From NCBI GenBank assembly GCA_028564675.1, contig JAOVVO010000061.1, positions 1 through 64,000 of the forward strand: DNA of 64,000 bases, read 5' to 3'. Below are positions 1 through 12,000 of the stretch, one piece after another. The DNA comes from Onchocerca lupi. Taxonomy: Eukaryota > Nematoda > Chromadorea > Rhabditida > Onchocercidae. Numbering within the stretch: position 1 is the stretch's first letter; every line of letters begins with the position of its first letter. The translations under genes were made by a program, and so were the position numbers. The notes beneath the pieces were generated by a model. It ran no database searches and was not told the origin of the DNA. It was given only the letters and a program-made list of their open reading frames with translations.

Positions 1-3000
1 AATCTATTGAAATGCCGAAATTCATTGAAGGTCTTCAAGAGATTTCGGTGCAAGAAAGTGAAACAGCACAACTTTCGGTTACGGTTGTTGGAAAACCGAC
101 ACCTGAGGTAGCATGGTTCAAAGATGGCGTACCGATAAATATTGATAATCAGCATATCATTTCAAAGAAAGATGAACAAGGACACCATACACTGACAATT
201 AAAGAAGCTCAATTGGAGGATATTGGTACTTACTCTTGTAAAGCGGTCAATGCAGCTGGTACCGAGGAAACCAAGGCTAAATTCGCAGTTGAAGAATCTA
301 TTGAAATGCCGAAATTCATTGAAGGTCTTCAAGAGATTTCGGTGCAAGAAAGTGAAACAGCACAACTTTCGGTTACGGTTGTTGGAAAACCGACACCTGA
401 GGTAGCATGGTTCAAAGATGGAGTACCGATAAATATTGATAATCAGCATATCATTTCAAAGAAAGATGAACAAGGACACCATACACTGACAATTAAAGAA
501 GCTCAATTGGAGGATATTGGTACTTACTCTTGTAAAGCGGTCAATGCAGCTGGTACCGAGGAAACCAAGGCTAAATTCGCAGTTGAAGAATCTATTGAAA
601 TGCCGAAATTCATTGAAGGTCTTCAAGAGATTTCGGTGCAAGAAAGTGAAACAGCACAACTTTCGGTTACGGTTGTTGGAAAACCGACACCTGAGGTAGC
701 ATGGTTCAAAGATGGAGTACCGATAAATATTGATAATCAGCATATCATTTCAAAGAAAGATGAACAAGGACACCATACATTGACAATTAAAGAAGCTCGA
801 TTGGAAGATATTGGTACTTACTCTTGCAAAGCGGCTAATCTGGCTGGTACCGAGGAAACCGAAGCTAAATTTGCCGTTATTTCAGAATTGTCAGCACCAT
901 TGTTTACAGATGAAATTGGTGAATTCGAAATACAAGAAGGTGAAAAAGTCGAACTCAAATGTACCGTTGTTGGTAAACCAACACCAGAGGTAACTTGGTT
1001 GAGAAATGGTGTTGAGATACACATCGATAATACTCATTTCTTCAAAAAAGATGATGAAAATGGAAAACAAATGTTAATAATTGCTAGTGTAAATAAGGAA
1101 GATTTTGGTACCTATACATGTGTTGCTACCAATCAAATTGGTACCGCTGAAACTATTGGCAAGATTAATTATCCAAAATATGGTTTTGAAAAGATTCGAG
1201 AAGAAGAAGTTAAACCAATTTTTATCGAACCATTAGAAACACATACCGCTAAAGAAGGTGAAACAATTAGTATAAAATGTCGAGTGAATGTAAATTCAGG
1301 AGCTGATATTCGATGGTTTCAAGGTGATAAGCTAATCGAATCAAACGAACATATGATTGTGGAAAAATTTGAAAATGGTATCATAAAGTTAACAATTGAA
1401 AATGCTACCAAAGAAGATGTTGGTGTTTATCGATGTGAAGCAATTAATAAATCTGGAAAAGCTGCAACCGCTGCAAAGCTTAATTTTGCAACCGAAGATA
1501 TGGAAATGATGGATGATGAATCTGCTTTAATTGGTTTCATTCAACCGTTGAATGATATTGTCATAGCTGTTAATTCAGAAGCAGAATTATTATGTACCTT
1601 AAATGTTACCAAAGGTGATGTTCAAATACAATGGTTTAAAGATGGATTGGAAGTACCAACAGAACGTGTTATCATTGAGCAACTTGTTGATGGTACTCAA
1701 AAATTAAAAATTGCAAATGTAACTGCCGATGATGTTGGAATTTATCGTTGTACCGCTTCGATTGGTGATTCATCCGTATGGACCGAAGGAAAACTCACTA
1801 TTTTAGGTTCTGACCCAAATTTACTCCAATTATCTACCATAAAGCCTTTTAAGTATTGCTTCCAATTGTACCTAATAATAGAATAGTATTATTGATCCGT
1901 ATAATTTGATTTAAATTGATCTAATCATTAATTTTCAATTTTTTAGTAGTGAAATTTTTAAGACTATTGTTGAAAGAAATAATTTTCAAATTATGAAGCA
2001 ATACTTGAAAGTTTTTTTTTTTGATAGAATTGGATTCGAGCATGCTGTAAAATTATTTTTTAAACTTAGAGCTTAATTAATGATTAAATGCTAGTAATGC
2101 TTAATTAATGATTAAATGCTAATAAATCTTAATAAGATCTTTCTTAAAAAATTAATATTAAATGAAATTTTAGGATAAATTAAGAATTTTTTCTTTCTAG
2201 CTTATCGATCAATCCTTTACTAATTACATTCTATCTTCAAACAATTCCGCTTTCACGCTAACTTTTACGCTGTTAATTTTTGAAGCTTTGCTTAAATTTT
2301 TTGCTTTGTAATTTTTTTCATTTACTTAAATTTTAACTGCAATTTAATTTCAGAAGCAACAAAAGAAACAGTGGAAGATGAAGGACCGCCAAAGTTTATC
2401 GAACTTCTGAAATCTTGTACGGTAACGGAAAATTCTGAAGCTATCATTCAATGCAAATTGAAAGGTCTACCAAGACCGACGATATCCTGGATGAAAGATG
2501 GCGTTAAGGTGGCTTTTCATAATTTGAAATGAACATAAAAAGTACCATAAAATAACTATCATAACAATTAGAAGTTATCCAATTGTTTAATATATTTTAA
2601 AAAAATTCAGCAAAAAGTATCGTAAGACTAAATGGCAGAAGTAAATTTTTAAGAATATAAATTTCAAGTCAACATTTGAAAAATAGTAAGATTGAAAAGA
2701 TATTCGTAAGAAATGTAATTAATAGTCACAAATAATATGATTTAATTAATTAAAGAGAAATAAAAAATCGATTTGAAGCAAATGAATTTTTGATTTAAAG
2801 AAATAAATTTCAACCTATTTGAAGTTAGATTTGAAAATTTCTCTCAGAATATCCAGGAGAAATCACGTCTAAATTTCAATTTATCTGAAGTTAGATTTGA
2901 AAATTTCTCTCAGAATATCCAAGAGAAATCACGTCTTTTTTTTTTTTTTTTCAAGTTAGAACAAAATGGTCGCATAATTACGGAATATCATGAAGATGGT

Positions 3001-6000
3001 ACTGTTTTACTGAAAATCAAGAATGCTAAAAAAGAAGATAGTGGTGAATATCGATGTGATGCAGTTAACAAATATGGTGCTGCATGGACTGCCGGACCGG
3101 TTCGCATTGCAACCGAATCGGAATTACCAAAAGAAGGCGAAGCACCTGATTTTACTGAACCTATCAAACCGGTTGCCGTGAGTTTTTTATGTATTATATA
3201 GCATGAAAGCAAAGTTGTAAAGTTGATGGAGGAAAAGTTTTAAACTTTAAAAATAATGAAACAATGTGGTAAAAGAAATTAGAGCAGAAAAGTTAAACTA
3301 AATGAAATTTCATATTTCATCGTGCTAATCGATTAATTGCAAGAATTTTTGCTAATCTGAAAAATAAAACCTGAAATTATCTATATTCTCTCATCTTCTT
3401 AGTTATGTACTTTTATTTCAGGTTTTTGTTGGTGAAACAGCAATATTGGAGGGTAAGATTACAGGTGAACCAAAACCAGAAATTAAATGGTTCAAAGATG
3501 AAATTATGTTGAAAGAAAATTCAAATATCAAAATGGAAAATCTTCCCGATGGTACTCAACGATTTATCGTGAAAAAAGCGGTTGTTGAAGATGCAGGAGA
3601 ATATCGATGTATCGCAAGTAATAAATATGGTGATGTATGGAGTGATGTTACACTTACCGTTCAAGGTTTCTGATTTTTTCAATTATATTGCGGGAAATTT
3701 TTGAAAAATCTATCAAATTTATAATTTTAAATTTTATATTTCTAAAATATCTAAAATATATCCTATTAACCGGAAATAAAAATGACATCGATATGAAATT
3801 TTGAAGAACCGACGGGAACTGAAAATGCACCAGAATTTGCGCAAGAATTAAAAGCAATACAAGCTAATGAAGGAGAGCAAATTGCTTTCGAATGCCGGTA
3901 AATTTCGTTCAAACATTTATTTTATAAATTTTCCCGCCTATTAAATTTTGCAAAAATTTCGAAATATTTGAGAAACAATTTTACAATTTTGAAATGAAAA
4001 ATTCATAATAGTGAAAAATTAAATAAATTTTAAATACCAATAGTATATTATCCTTAATATATTTTAATTTTAGAGTAGTTGGTGTTCCTGTACCAGAAGT
4101 AAAATGGTTCAAAGATGGTGAAGAAATGAAACCCAATGAACATATCCGAATTGAAAGCTTACCGGATGGTACAAATCGTTTAGTGATTGATTCAGTTAAA
4201 ATTGAAGATCAAGGTAATTATCGATGTGAAGCGACAAATAATGCCGGATCAATCAGTTCGAAAGCTCCACTAACTGTTAATGGTAAAATATTTTGAATAA
4301 ATACAATGAATTTTAATTTTTCTAATTTTTACGTTAAGATTTCTAGATATGATAATGTTTAAGCCTTTTATCAGGATTAAAATTTTTCATGAAATAAATA
4401 CTATAAAAAATGACCTATAATGATATAATTGAAATTAAAAATAACAAATTAAAAATTAAGATTAAATAAATAAATTAGAAATTAAAATTAAATGATAAAA
4501 AATGGCATAATTCAAATTCTTTTAATATTGAAATATTTTAGCATTGGAAACTTTAAAATTGAAGAAAGGCTTGACCGACATAAAAGTGGAAACTGGATCT
4601 AAAATTCGATTATTTGTCGAAGTTGAAGGAAAACCAAAAACAGTAAAATGGTACCATGGGAAAGATGAAATTAAAACAAACAAGTATGGATGAATTTTCC
4701 GATACAAAAACCTGAGAATCTGATAATAATAGATAATAGAAAAATTGATAATAGGATAACAAGAATTAAGGAAATTAAATGAGTAATAGTTGGAATCAAA
4801 TGATTCAAAATCGAAAATTTGACAGAATTGATTTTAGATTTCTTCGTTTCAATTTAACAATCTAATAATCTTTAAGAAAATTTACTGAATTTAGAGTGAT
4901 TTTTATAATATTTGAACCTTAAAAAGATATAATATTCTGATCTTAGAAAACCTTAGAAAAATCAAAATATTATAAAAATCATTCTAAATTAAGATTATGA
5001 AATAATAAAACTGATTTTAGACGGACCAAATTGGAGACAATTACGGAACATGAATATAGCTTGGAAACTGAAAAAGCAGAAAGTTCAGATGAAGGTATTT
5101 ATCGTGTAGTCTTATCAACTGATACCGAAACTGTTGAATCATCTTGTACAGTAACTGTATTCGAAAAAGAAGTGGTACCAAAGTTTCGGAAAGGTCTTGA
5201 AGATCAAAGTGTACCGAAAGGTTCTAAACTTGTCCTTGAGGTAGGCAGTTTTTTCATCTTATACTTGGATAAAATATAAAATAAAAAAAAAAAAAAAAAA
5301 CCATTTTACAATAAATTAAGAGACTAAAATTTAGAATTGAATTTTAGAATTCTAAATCAGAAAATTTCATCTTACAATAAGAATTACAAAAGATCAAATA
5401 TTTTGAGTTAAATTAAAGTTTGAATTATTTTGTATCAAATAAATTGTTCATAACAGTTTATGTGTATTTCGAGCAGAAGAAGATTTTATGTTTAAATTTG
5501 AATTTTCAGATCGAATTGGATGGTACACCAAAACAGGTCAAATGGTTGAAAAATGGTTTACCGATAGATGATAAATTAATGAAAGCAAAAGATCTTGGTA
5601 ATGGAAAATATCAATTGGTGATAGATGAAATCAAAGATGATGATACAGGTGAATATACCGTACAGGTAACTAATGATGCTGGAACAATTGAATCCAAAGC
5701 AAAAATATCGCTAAAACCAGGTATCATAATTAATGATTATTTATCAATATAAAATAATCATAAAAATGATTATAAGTAAAATTTCCGGAAAATATATGTA
5801 AATAAAACTTTAGAGAATATATATATATGTTAAATTTTGCTTGCGTGTTTTTCTCTAAAATTATATATAAATAAAATTTCAGGAAAAAAAATAGATATAA
5901 TTAAAATTTAAAAAAGCAATTGCATAAAATTTCAGAGAAACCAGAAATTGTTAGTGGTTTGAAGCCTGTAATAGCCGAAGTTGGTGAAAAAGTAACATTT

Positions 6001-9000
6001 GAAGTGGAAACTAAAGGGCCAATTAAACAAGTCAAATGGTTGGTAAAATTAAACATGATTTTTTGGAATGTTTTTAAAAATTATGAAAAGAAAAAAAAAT
6101 TAAATGATAGGAAAAAACAAGTTTCTTTTCTTTGATAAGAAAAAAATAGAATTTAAATAAATTGCAATTTCTTAATTTTTTTTAAATTCCATTTTATGTC
6201 AATGAATCCTCTTCCTTTTTTAATACTGTTCAATAATTTGAAAGTATGAAGTGGTTTGAAATTTGAAAATACAAAGTATTGTCTTTTTGTAAAAGCGAAA
6301 TAATTGAAAACTTTTCAGGTATAAAAATGGCGCTGAAGCTAAAAATGTTGAAACGAAGAAAGTTGGAGATAATAAATATCAATTAATAATCGATAAAGCA
6401 AGCAAAGATGACGAAGCTGAATATAAGGTTAGTTTTTTTCAATGAAATAATCAATCTTTCTGTCCTCAAATTTATTGCCGAGCAATAAAATATCAATAAA
6501 AGTTTCAATTCATTTCTATAATTCAAATTTTCTAGATGTTTGATAAAATTTTGGTTAGCTTCTTGACAAATTTATCACTAAATTAAAATAATTTTTATCT
6601 AATTCAACTTTAATTTCGAATTTCAAATTTTTTAAACAATCTTTGAATTACTCAAATTTTCATCGCAATTTCATCAAATTTGATCCTGAAAAACTTTAAT
6701 TAATCAAAGAATTAATTAATTTTATTCCCAGGTTATGTTATCAAATGATGATGGTGACGCAGAATCAGCAGCTAAGTTAACCGTAAAATTACCAAAAATT
6801 GCATTTACCAAAAGTTTAGAAGATCAAACGGTTAATGCTGGTACCAAAGCTCTCCTAAACGTCGAAGTTAATGTGCCTCCAAAACAAATTAAATGGTAAA
6901 TAACTTTTCTTTCAAACATTTCTAGGTAATTAACCTAGAAATAATTTCTAGGTCATTTTTAGGTCAAAGTAAATCAAAGCAAATTAATAATGATATAATG
7001 ATTTGGTAATCCAGAAGGATAAAATGCAATGAAATTTTGGATTTTTAGGTACAAAAATGGTCAAGAAATTACTCCAAATGATAAAGCTAAGCCGAATAAA
7101 CTCAATGACAACGCTTATCAGTTGATGATACCGGATACGAGCAAAGATGACACTGCTGAATATAAAGTATGCTTTAATTTTGAACTTTTTCTTTCTTAAC
7201 TACTATTTTGAAGTTCTAAAATCTTAAATTATAAAAAAAAGAGTTCTAAAAAAATTTATAGAAATCCTTTTGAAGCTTATGAAAACTTTAATTATCACTT
7301 GTTAACTTTGCACGAATTAACTTTTAAATTCGTTTCTTATCAATTTCATCTTTCCAACATGCGAAAATTCCAGGTGGTACTTAATACCGATGATGATACC
7401 ATCAATTCATCTTGTGCTTTAACCGTAAAATTGCCACCATTAATTATCACAAAAGGTTTAGAAAATCAAACGGTTAATGTTGGTGAAAAAGTTTTACTTG
7501 GAGTTGAAGTTAACACTCCGCCAATATCAATTAAATGGTAAGTTAATTAGTTCAGGCTGTTTTGGTCAATCATTATGAATGAAGAATATGATAAAACTTT
7601 GAAAAATTTAATTAAAAATTCAAAAAATTAATCATTAAATTATTATTCATATATATATATTTCAAATAATTTCCAATGTTTGCTATAAACTGTATTAATT
7701 GATAAGTGCATGAATGGACGGATATTTCATATCAATTTATTAATTAAATCCAGCAAAATATTAGGAAAAAATTACTTTTTTTCCAATTTTAGGAAAAAAA
7801 TTAATTCGAAAAAATCAATAATAGTAACACATGAAAAATAAACTCATAAGCCAACCAAAAAAGCGCTTCATAAAATAATATAAAAAATTTAATAATCATA
7901 TATATGCCAATAAAATTTACCAAAAAAAGAAGGCTCTGCAAAAAATACATGTTCCGAAAAAAAAAAGTCTGAAGTCAATCATTAATTTTTTGGTTTTAAA
8001 CAAAATTTTAACTCCTGAATTAATAATTTTTTGAATTACCTAGGTACTAAATGCTAATTTATTGTTCGATAAGTTTCATTTATTTTTCAGGTATAAAAAT
8101 GGCCAAGAAATTGGCTTAAGTGATAGAGCAAAACCGAAGAAAGTGAATGATACGAATTATCAACTTGAAATATCTAGCGCTGCAGAAGATGATGCTTTTG
8201 ATTATAAGGTTTTAGAAAGTTCCTAATATTTCTTTTTTTCCTTTTTCATGTAAGTATTGAACATCTATGAGAACAAGCTGAAAATTTATTTTATTTCAGC
8301 TTTTGCATGAATTTCAGGTTATATATTCAAGTGGAAATTTACTTTATTTCAACTTTTTCATGAATTTCAGGTTGTACTTTCAAATGATGAAGGTAGCGTG
8401 GAATCGAGTTGTACATTGACGGTCAAAAAACCAGCCGAGAAGCCTACAATTAAGAAAGGAATTGAGGATCAGTTTATTCCAATTGGAAAACTTCTGGAAA
8501 TCGCAATTGAGGTAATTTATTTGTTTTTCAGATTTTTTTTTTTTTGAATTCCAAAAAGTTGTAAAATTTTGGAATTATTCTAAATAGATTTGAAATCTTT
8601 CAAAAATCGCAATTGAGATAACTTATTTGTTTTCAGAATTTTTTTTTTTTTTTTGAATCCCAAAAAGTTGTAAAATTTTGGAATTATTCTAAATAGATTT
8701 GAAATCTTCCAGTTTCTTCAAATTTCAAGAGATTGAAAATGAAGCAATTTTTTTTCGGATGGAAATTCTGATTAATTAATTTTATAGACAACGGGTGAGC
8801 CAAAAGTTGTGAAATGGTACAAAAATGGCGAAATATTATCGAGTGAAACAACTAAAACAGTCAAAATGGAAATGACTGATGCGAATAATTATATTTTAAA
8901 AATTGAAAAATGTACTTTGGATGATAGTGGAACCTATTTAGTTGAAGTGCAGAATGAAGCAGGTCAAGCTAAGAGCTCAGGCGAGGTAATTAATTCCTCT

Positions 9001-12000
9001 TCGTTTTTTTTTTTTTTTTTAATCATTATTCTTAATATTAATTAGTCCATTAATATTAATATCAGGAAACAATTTTGATAATGTATTTATACTATCATTA
9101 TGATATTTTTGCAATTGATAAGAAAAAAATCGATATTTTAATTAGATGATTTCTGATAAAGTTTATTAAAATCTAGTCTGAAAGAACTGAAAGATTTTTT
9201 TTTTGTATAAACTTTTTTTTTTCAACTTGCTATTTAAAACTTTGGGATTATTTGAAATTTGAATGAATTCTATTTAAGAAAGTGTATTTCAGATAATCGT
9301 TGAAGATAAGCTAAATTTCCTGAAACCATTAGAAGATGTTGTAGTGGTTGAAGCTGAAGAAGCAGCATTTATGGTTGAAACTAATGTTCATCCACGAATT
9401 GTCAAATGGTATAAAAATGGACAAGAAATTAAGCCTGTAAGTGGCCGAATTGAAATGAAAAATAACACGACAAGATTCCAACTTATCATTAAGAAAGCTG
9501 AAATTGGTGATGCAACTGATTATAAGGTGATTATTATTTTTTTTTCTATTGCATAATCTTATCAAAATAATAATTTGCTTTATCAGTACAATACTATTTT
9601 TGTAATCATTATTAACATCGATTCATGATTCATTGTCGTTTTGTAAAACTGATGTGAAATTATTTTTCTATTTGTAAGAAACTTTTGAAAGAAATTGATT
9701 TTCTTGAAATCAGTATTTGAATTAATTGATTTTAATCTATTTAAAAGCAATTCTCAATTGAGAAGAAGCTATTTTTTTCTTACTTAGAAAGTTTTTTAGT
9801 TTTCAAATGTTTTTTTTTTTTTTAAATTTTAGGTTGTTTTATCGAATAGCGCCGGTGATTTGGATTCATCTGCGAATTTAACGGTCAAGAAAGCAAAAGG
9901 TCAGCCGAAAATTACGAAGGGCTTAGAGGATCAGGTGAATTTCCGACTTTTTTTTTTTTTTTGTAATTCTAGTCCAAATAAATGATACTGAGTTAAGCCT
10001 GATTCGATGAAAGTAGAAAAAATTAGAAAATCAATATTTAAAAATTAGAAAATTAATATTTTCGTATTTAATTATCAAATCTAAATGACAAATTAGTTAT
10101 GCTTATCAGGTAAATTACTTGTGATTATCAGGTTATTGCGAAAGGTGATGAACTGATATTGGAAATTAAAGCGGATGGAGAACCAACCGAAGTTCGATGG
10201 CTTAAAAATGGTGCCGCACTTCCGAAAAATGTTGAAGCTAAAATTGAAAAAATTGATGAACAAACGTCAGTAATTTGATTTAAAAAATTACTTCGTATTA
10301 CTTGATTGAAGTAATGAATCATTTAGTTCTTTTCTTACTTCAGTTTAATTTTTTGCAGTTTTAATTAGCTTATCAAGTTTTGCAAACTTTCTTCTAGTTG
10401 TAGTTAAAATTTGAATTAAATTCTAATTGCTACCTGTTTTTCTAATCATAATATACTGTTTTGTTCTTTGCAAATCATAAACGAAGTTGGAAAATTCAAC
10501 TTTTCCAGGTATCGCTTAACAATTCCACATGTTGATACCACCGATGCGGGTACATACAGTGTCGAAGTAATCAATGAAATTGGCAAGGTACAAAGTAGTG
10601 GTAACGTGGACGTTGACGTGAAACCTGAAATCGTTAAAGGTCTTGAGGATTGTGAGATCGAAGAAGGCGATGAGCAATCGTTCAAAGTTGAAACAAGTGT
10701 ACCGATTCGAGAAGTTAAATGGTAAAATTTCAATTTCATTCATTTCATCAATTATTAATTTAAGCATAAACTATCCCTGTTTGATCAATGAAATTTGAAT
10801 TTCCATTGAATTTTAATTTGATATTTGAAAGTAGAAATTTCCATTTCAATTAATTTTCAACTGTAATTTCTTAGTGTTAATTTTAGGTATAAGAATGGAG
10901 AAGAAATAAAGCCTTCACCAAAGGCAATCACAAAGCAAATTACTTCGAAGAAGTTTGAGCTTCTATTTACTGAAGCATCGTTAGACGATACTGCCACCTA
11001 TAAGGTATCTCATTTTGTAAATTTCGATTTGAAACTTAAAAACTTGCAATTGATATTTGATTTTCTAGCAGAATATCAATTTTAACATTCATTTGTTATA
11101 TTAGAAAAGAGTAAATTAAATAAGTTTCAAATGAATTATTCAAAATAATTGCTACTGAATAAAAGTTTCATTTATTTCAGGTAACCCTGAAGAACAAAGC
11201 TGGTACTTGCGATTCGTCAGCTAATTTAACTGTTACAAAACGTAATGTGTTGAAAGTTCTTGATAATTTGAAAGATGTTGAAGTAAATGAAGGTGAACCG
11301 ATCAAACTTCGTGTTAAAGTTGAAGGACAACCGAAAACTGTCAAATGGCTCAAAAATGGTCAAGAAATTAAACCAGATGATCGTGTCCAACTTGTAAATA
11401 TTTATTAATCGAATTACTTAATTTTTATTATTTCAAGTTTTCTATTTTTTAATATTTTAGGTTTTTTTTTTTTTCATTTTTTAATATTTTCTTTTGCTTA
11501 TACTGGTAGAGTAATTAATTTTCATCACTTATTTATTTATTCATTCGTTTATTTATTTGCTACTCCATTATCTCTGTACTTGATTTTAAACGATCAATTT
11601 CCACAGATCAAGAATCCGGAAACTGGCGAATATATTTTGACAATACCGGAAAGTTTGGCATCGGATGATGCCGCATATCGCGTCGTACTCTCAAATGCGT
11701 GTGGTGAAGTGCAAAGTGGTTCTATTACTCGCGTGAAACGTAAAAATTCACTTATTCTTTCTTAAAAAAAAAAAAAAAAAAACAGTTAAAACTTGGAATT
11801 TTGAGGAATTTTTACTTTAATTATCGGATTAAAATCTGAAAGTTATGAAACTTTTTGCGAGTTATGAAATTAAAATTAAGGATGATAGAATTTCAATAGT
11901 TTTTAGCGAAAAAAGTAGAACCAGTGACAAGTGGAGCAACATTCGTTACACCACTGGAAGATGTTGATGTACCAGAAGGTGATAATTTAACTTTGAAATG

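Larger units (their letters stand above)
4542..11739 (+). other. unc-89: unc-89 segment: Ig10-Ig19, Cys-less Ig block (exons 7-24)
   Basis: Exons 4542-4683, 5021-5240, 5510-5720, 5936-6038, 6319-6427, 6732-6895, 7049-7166, 7374-7537, 8091-8208, 8371-8511, 8788-8985, 9293-9526, 9833-9934, 10132-10265, 10509-10721, 10887-11004, 11181-11393 and 11607-11739. Ten related domains open with a motif like P-x-I-x-K-G-L-E-D-Q-x-V and have WYKNG or WLKNG in strand C. All ten lack both canonical Ig cysteines: strand B reads like TFEVE or LLNVEV, strand F like EYKVMLSN or AYRVVLSN. Two intron positions recur, one inside the conserved Trp codon (TG|G) and one after Tyr-Lys of strand F. The block looks like an old internal amplification that carried its introns. 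Confidence 0.9.

Noticed and set aside
12..893. Regular repeats that might be read as a CRISPR-like or satellite array
   Set aside because: The 294-bp units are one open coding frame with Ig motifs in every unit, so they are protein repeats.
162..1024. Minus-strand open frames across the Ig array
   Set aside because: They repeat exactly with the 294-bp unit and are mirror frames of the Ig coding sequence.
10082..10131. Alternative acceptor GCTTATCAG|GTAAAT at 10109
   Set aside because: It would add 22 nt and shift the frame; the acceptor at 10131 joins GLEDQ to VIAKGDE correctly.
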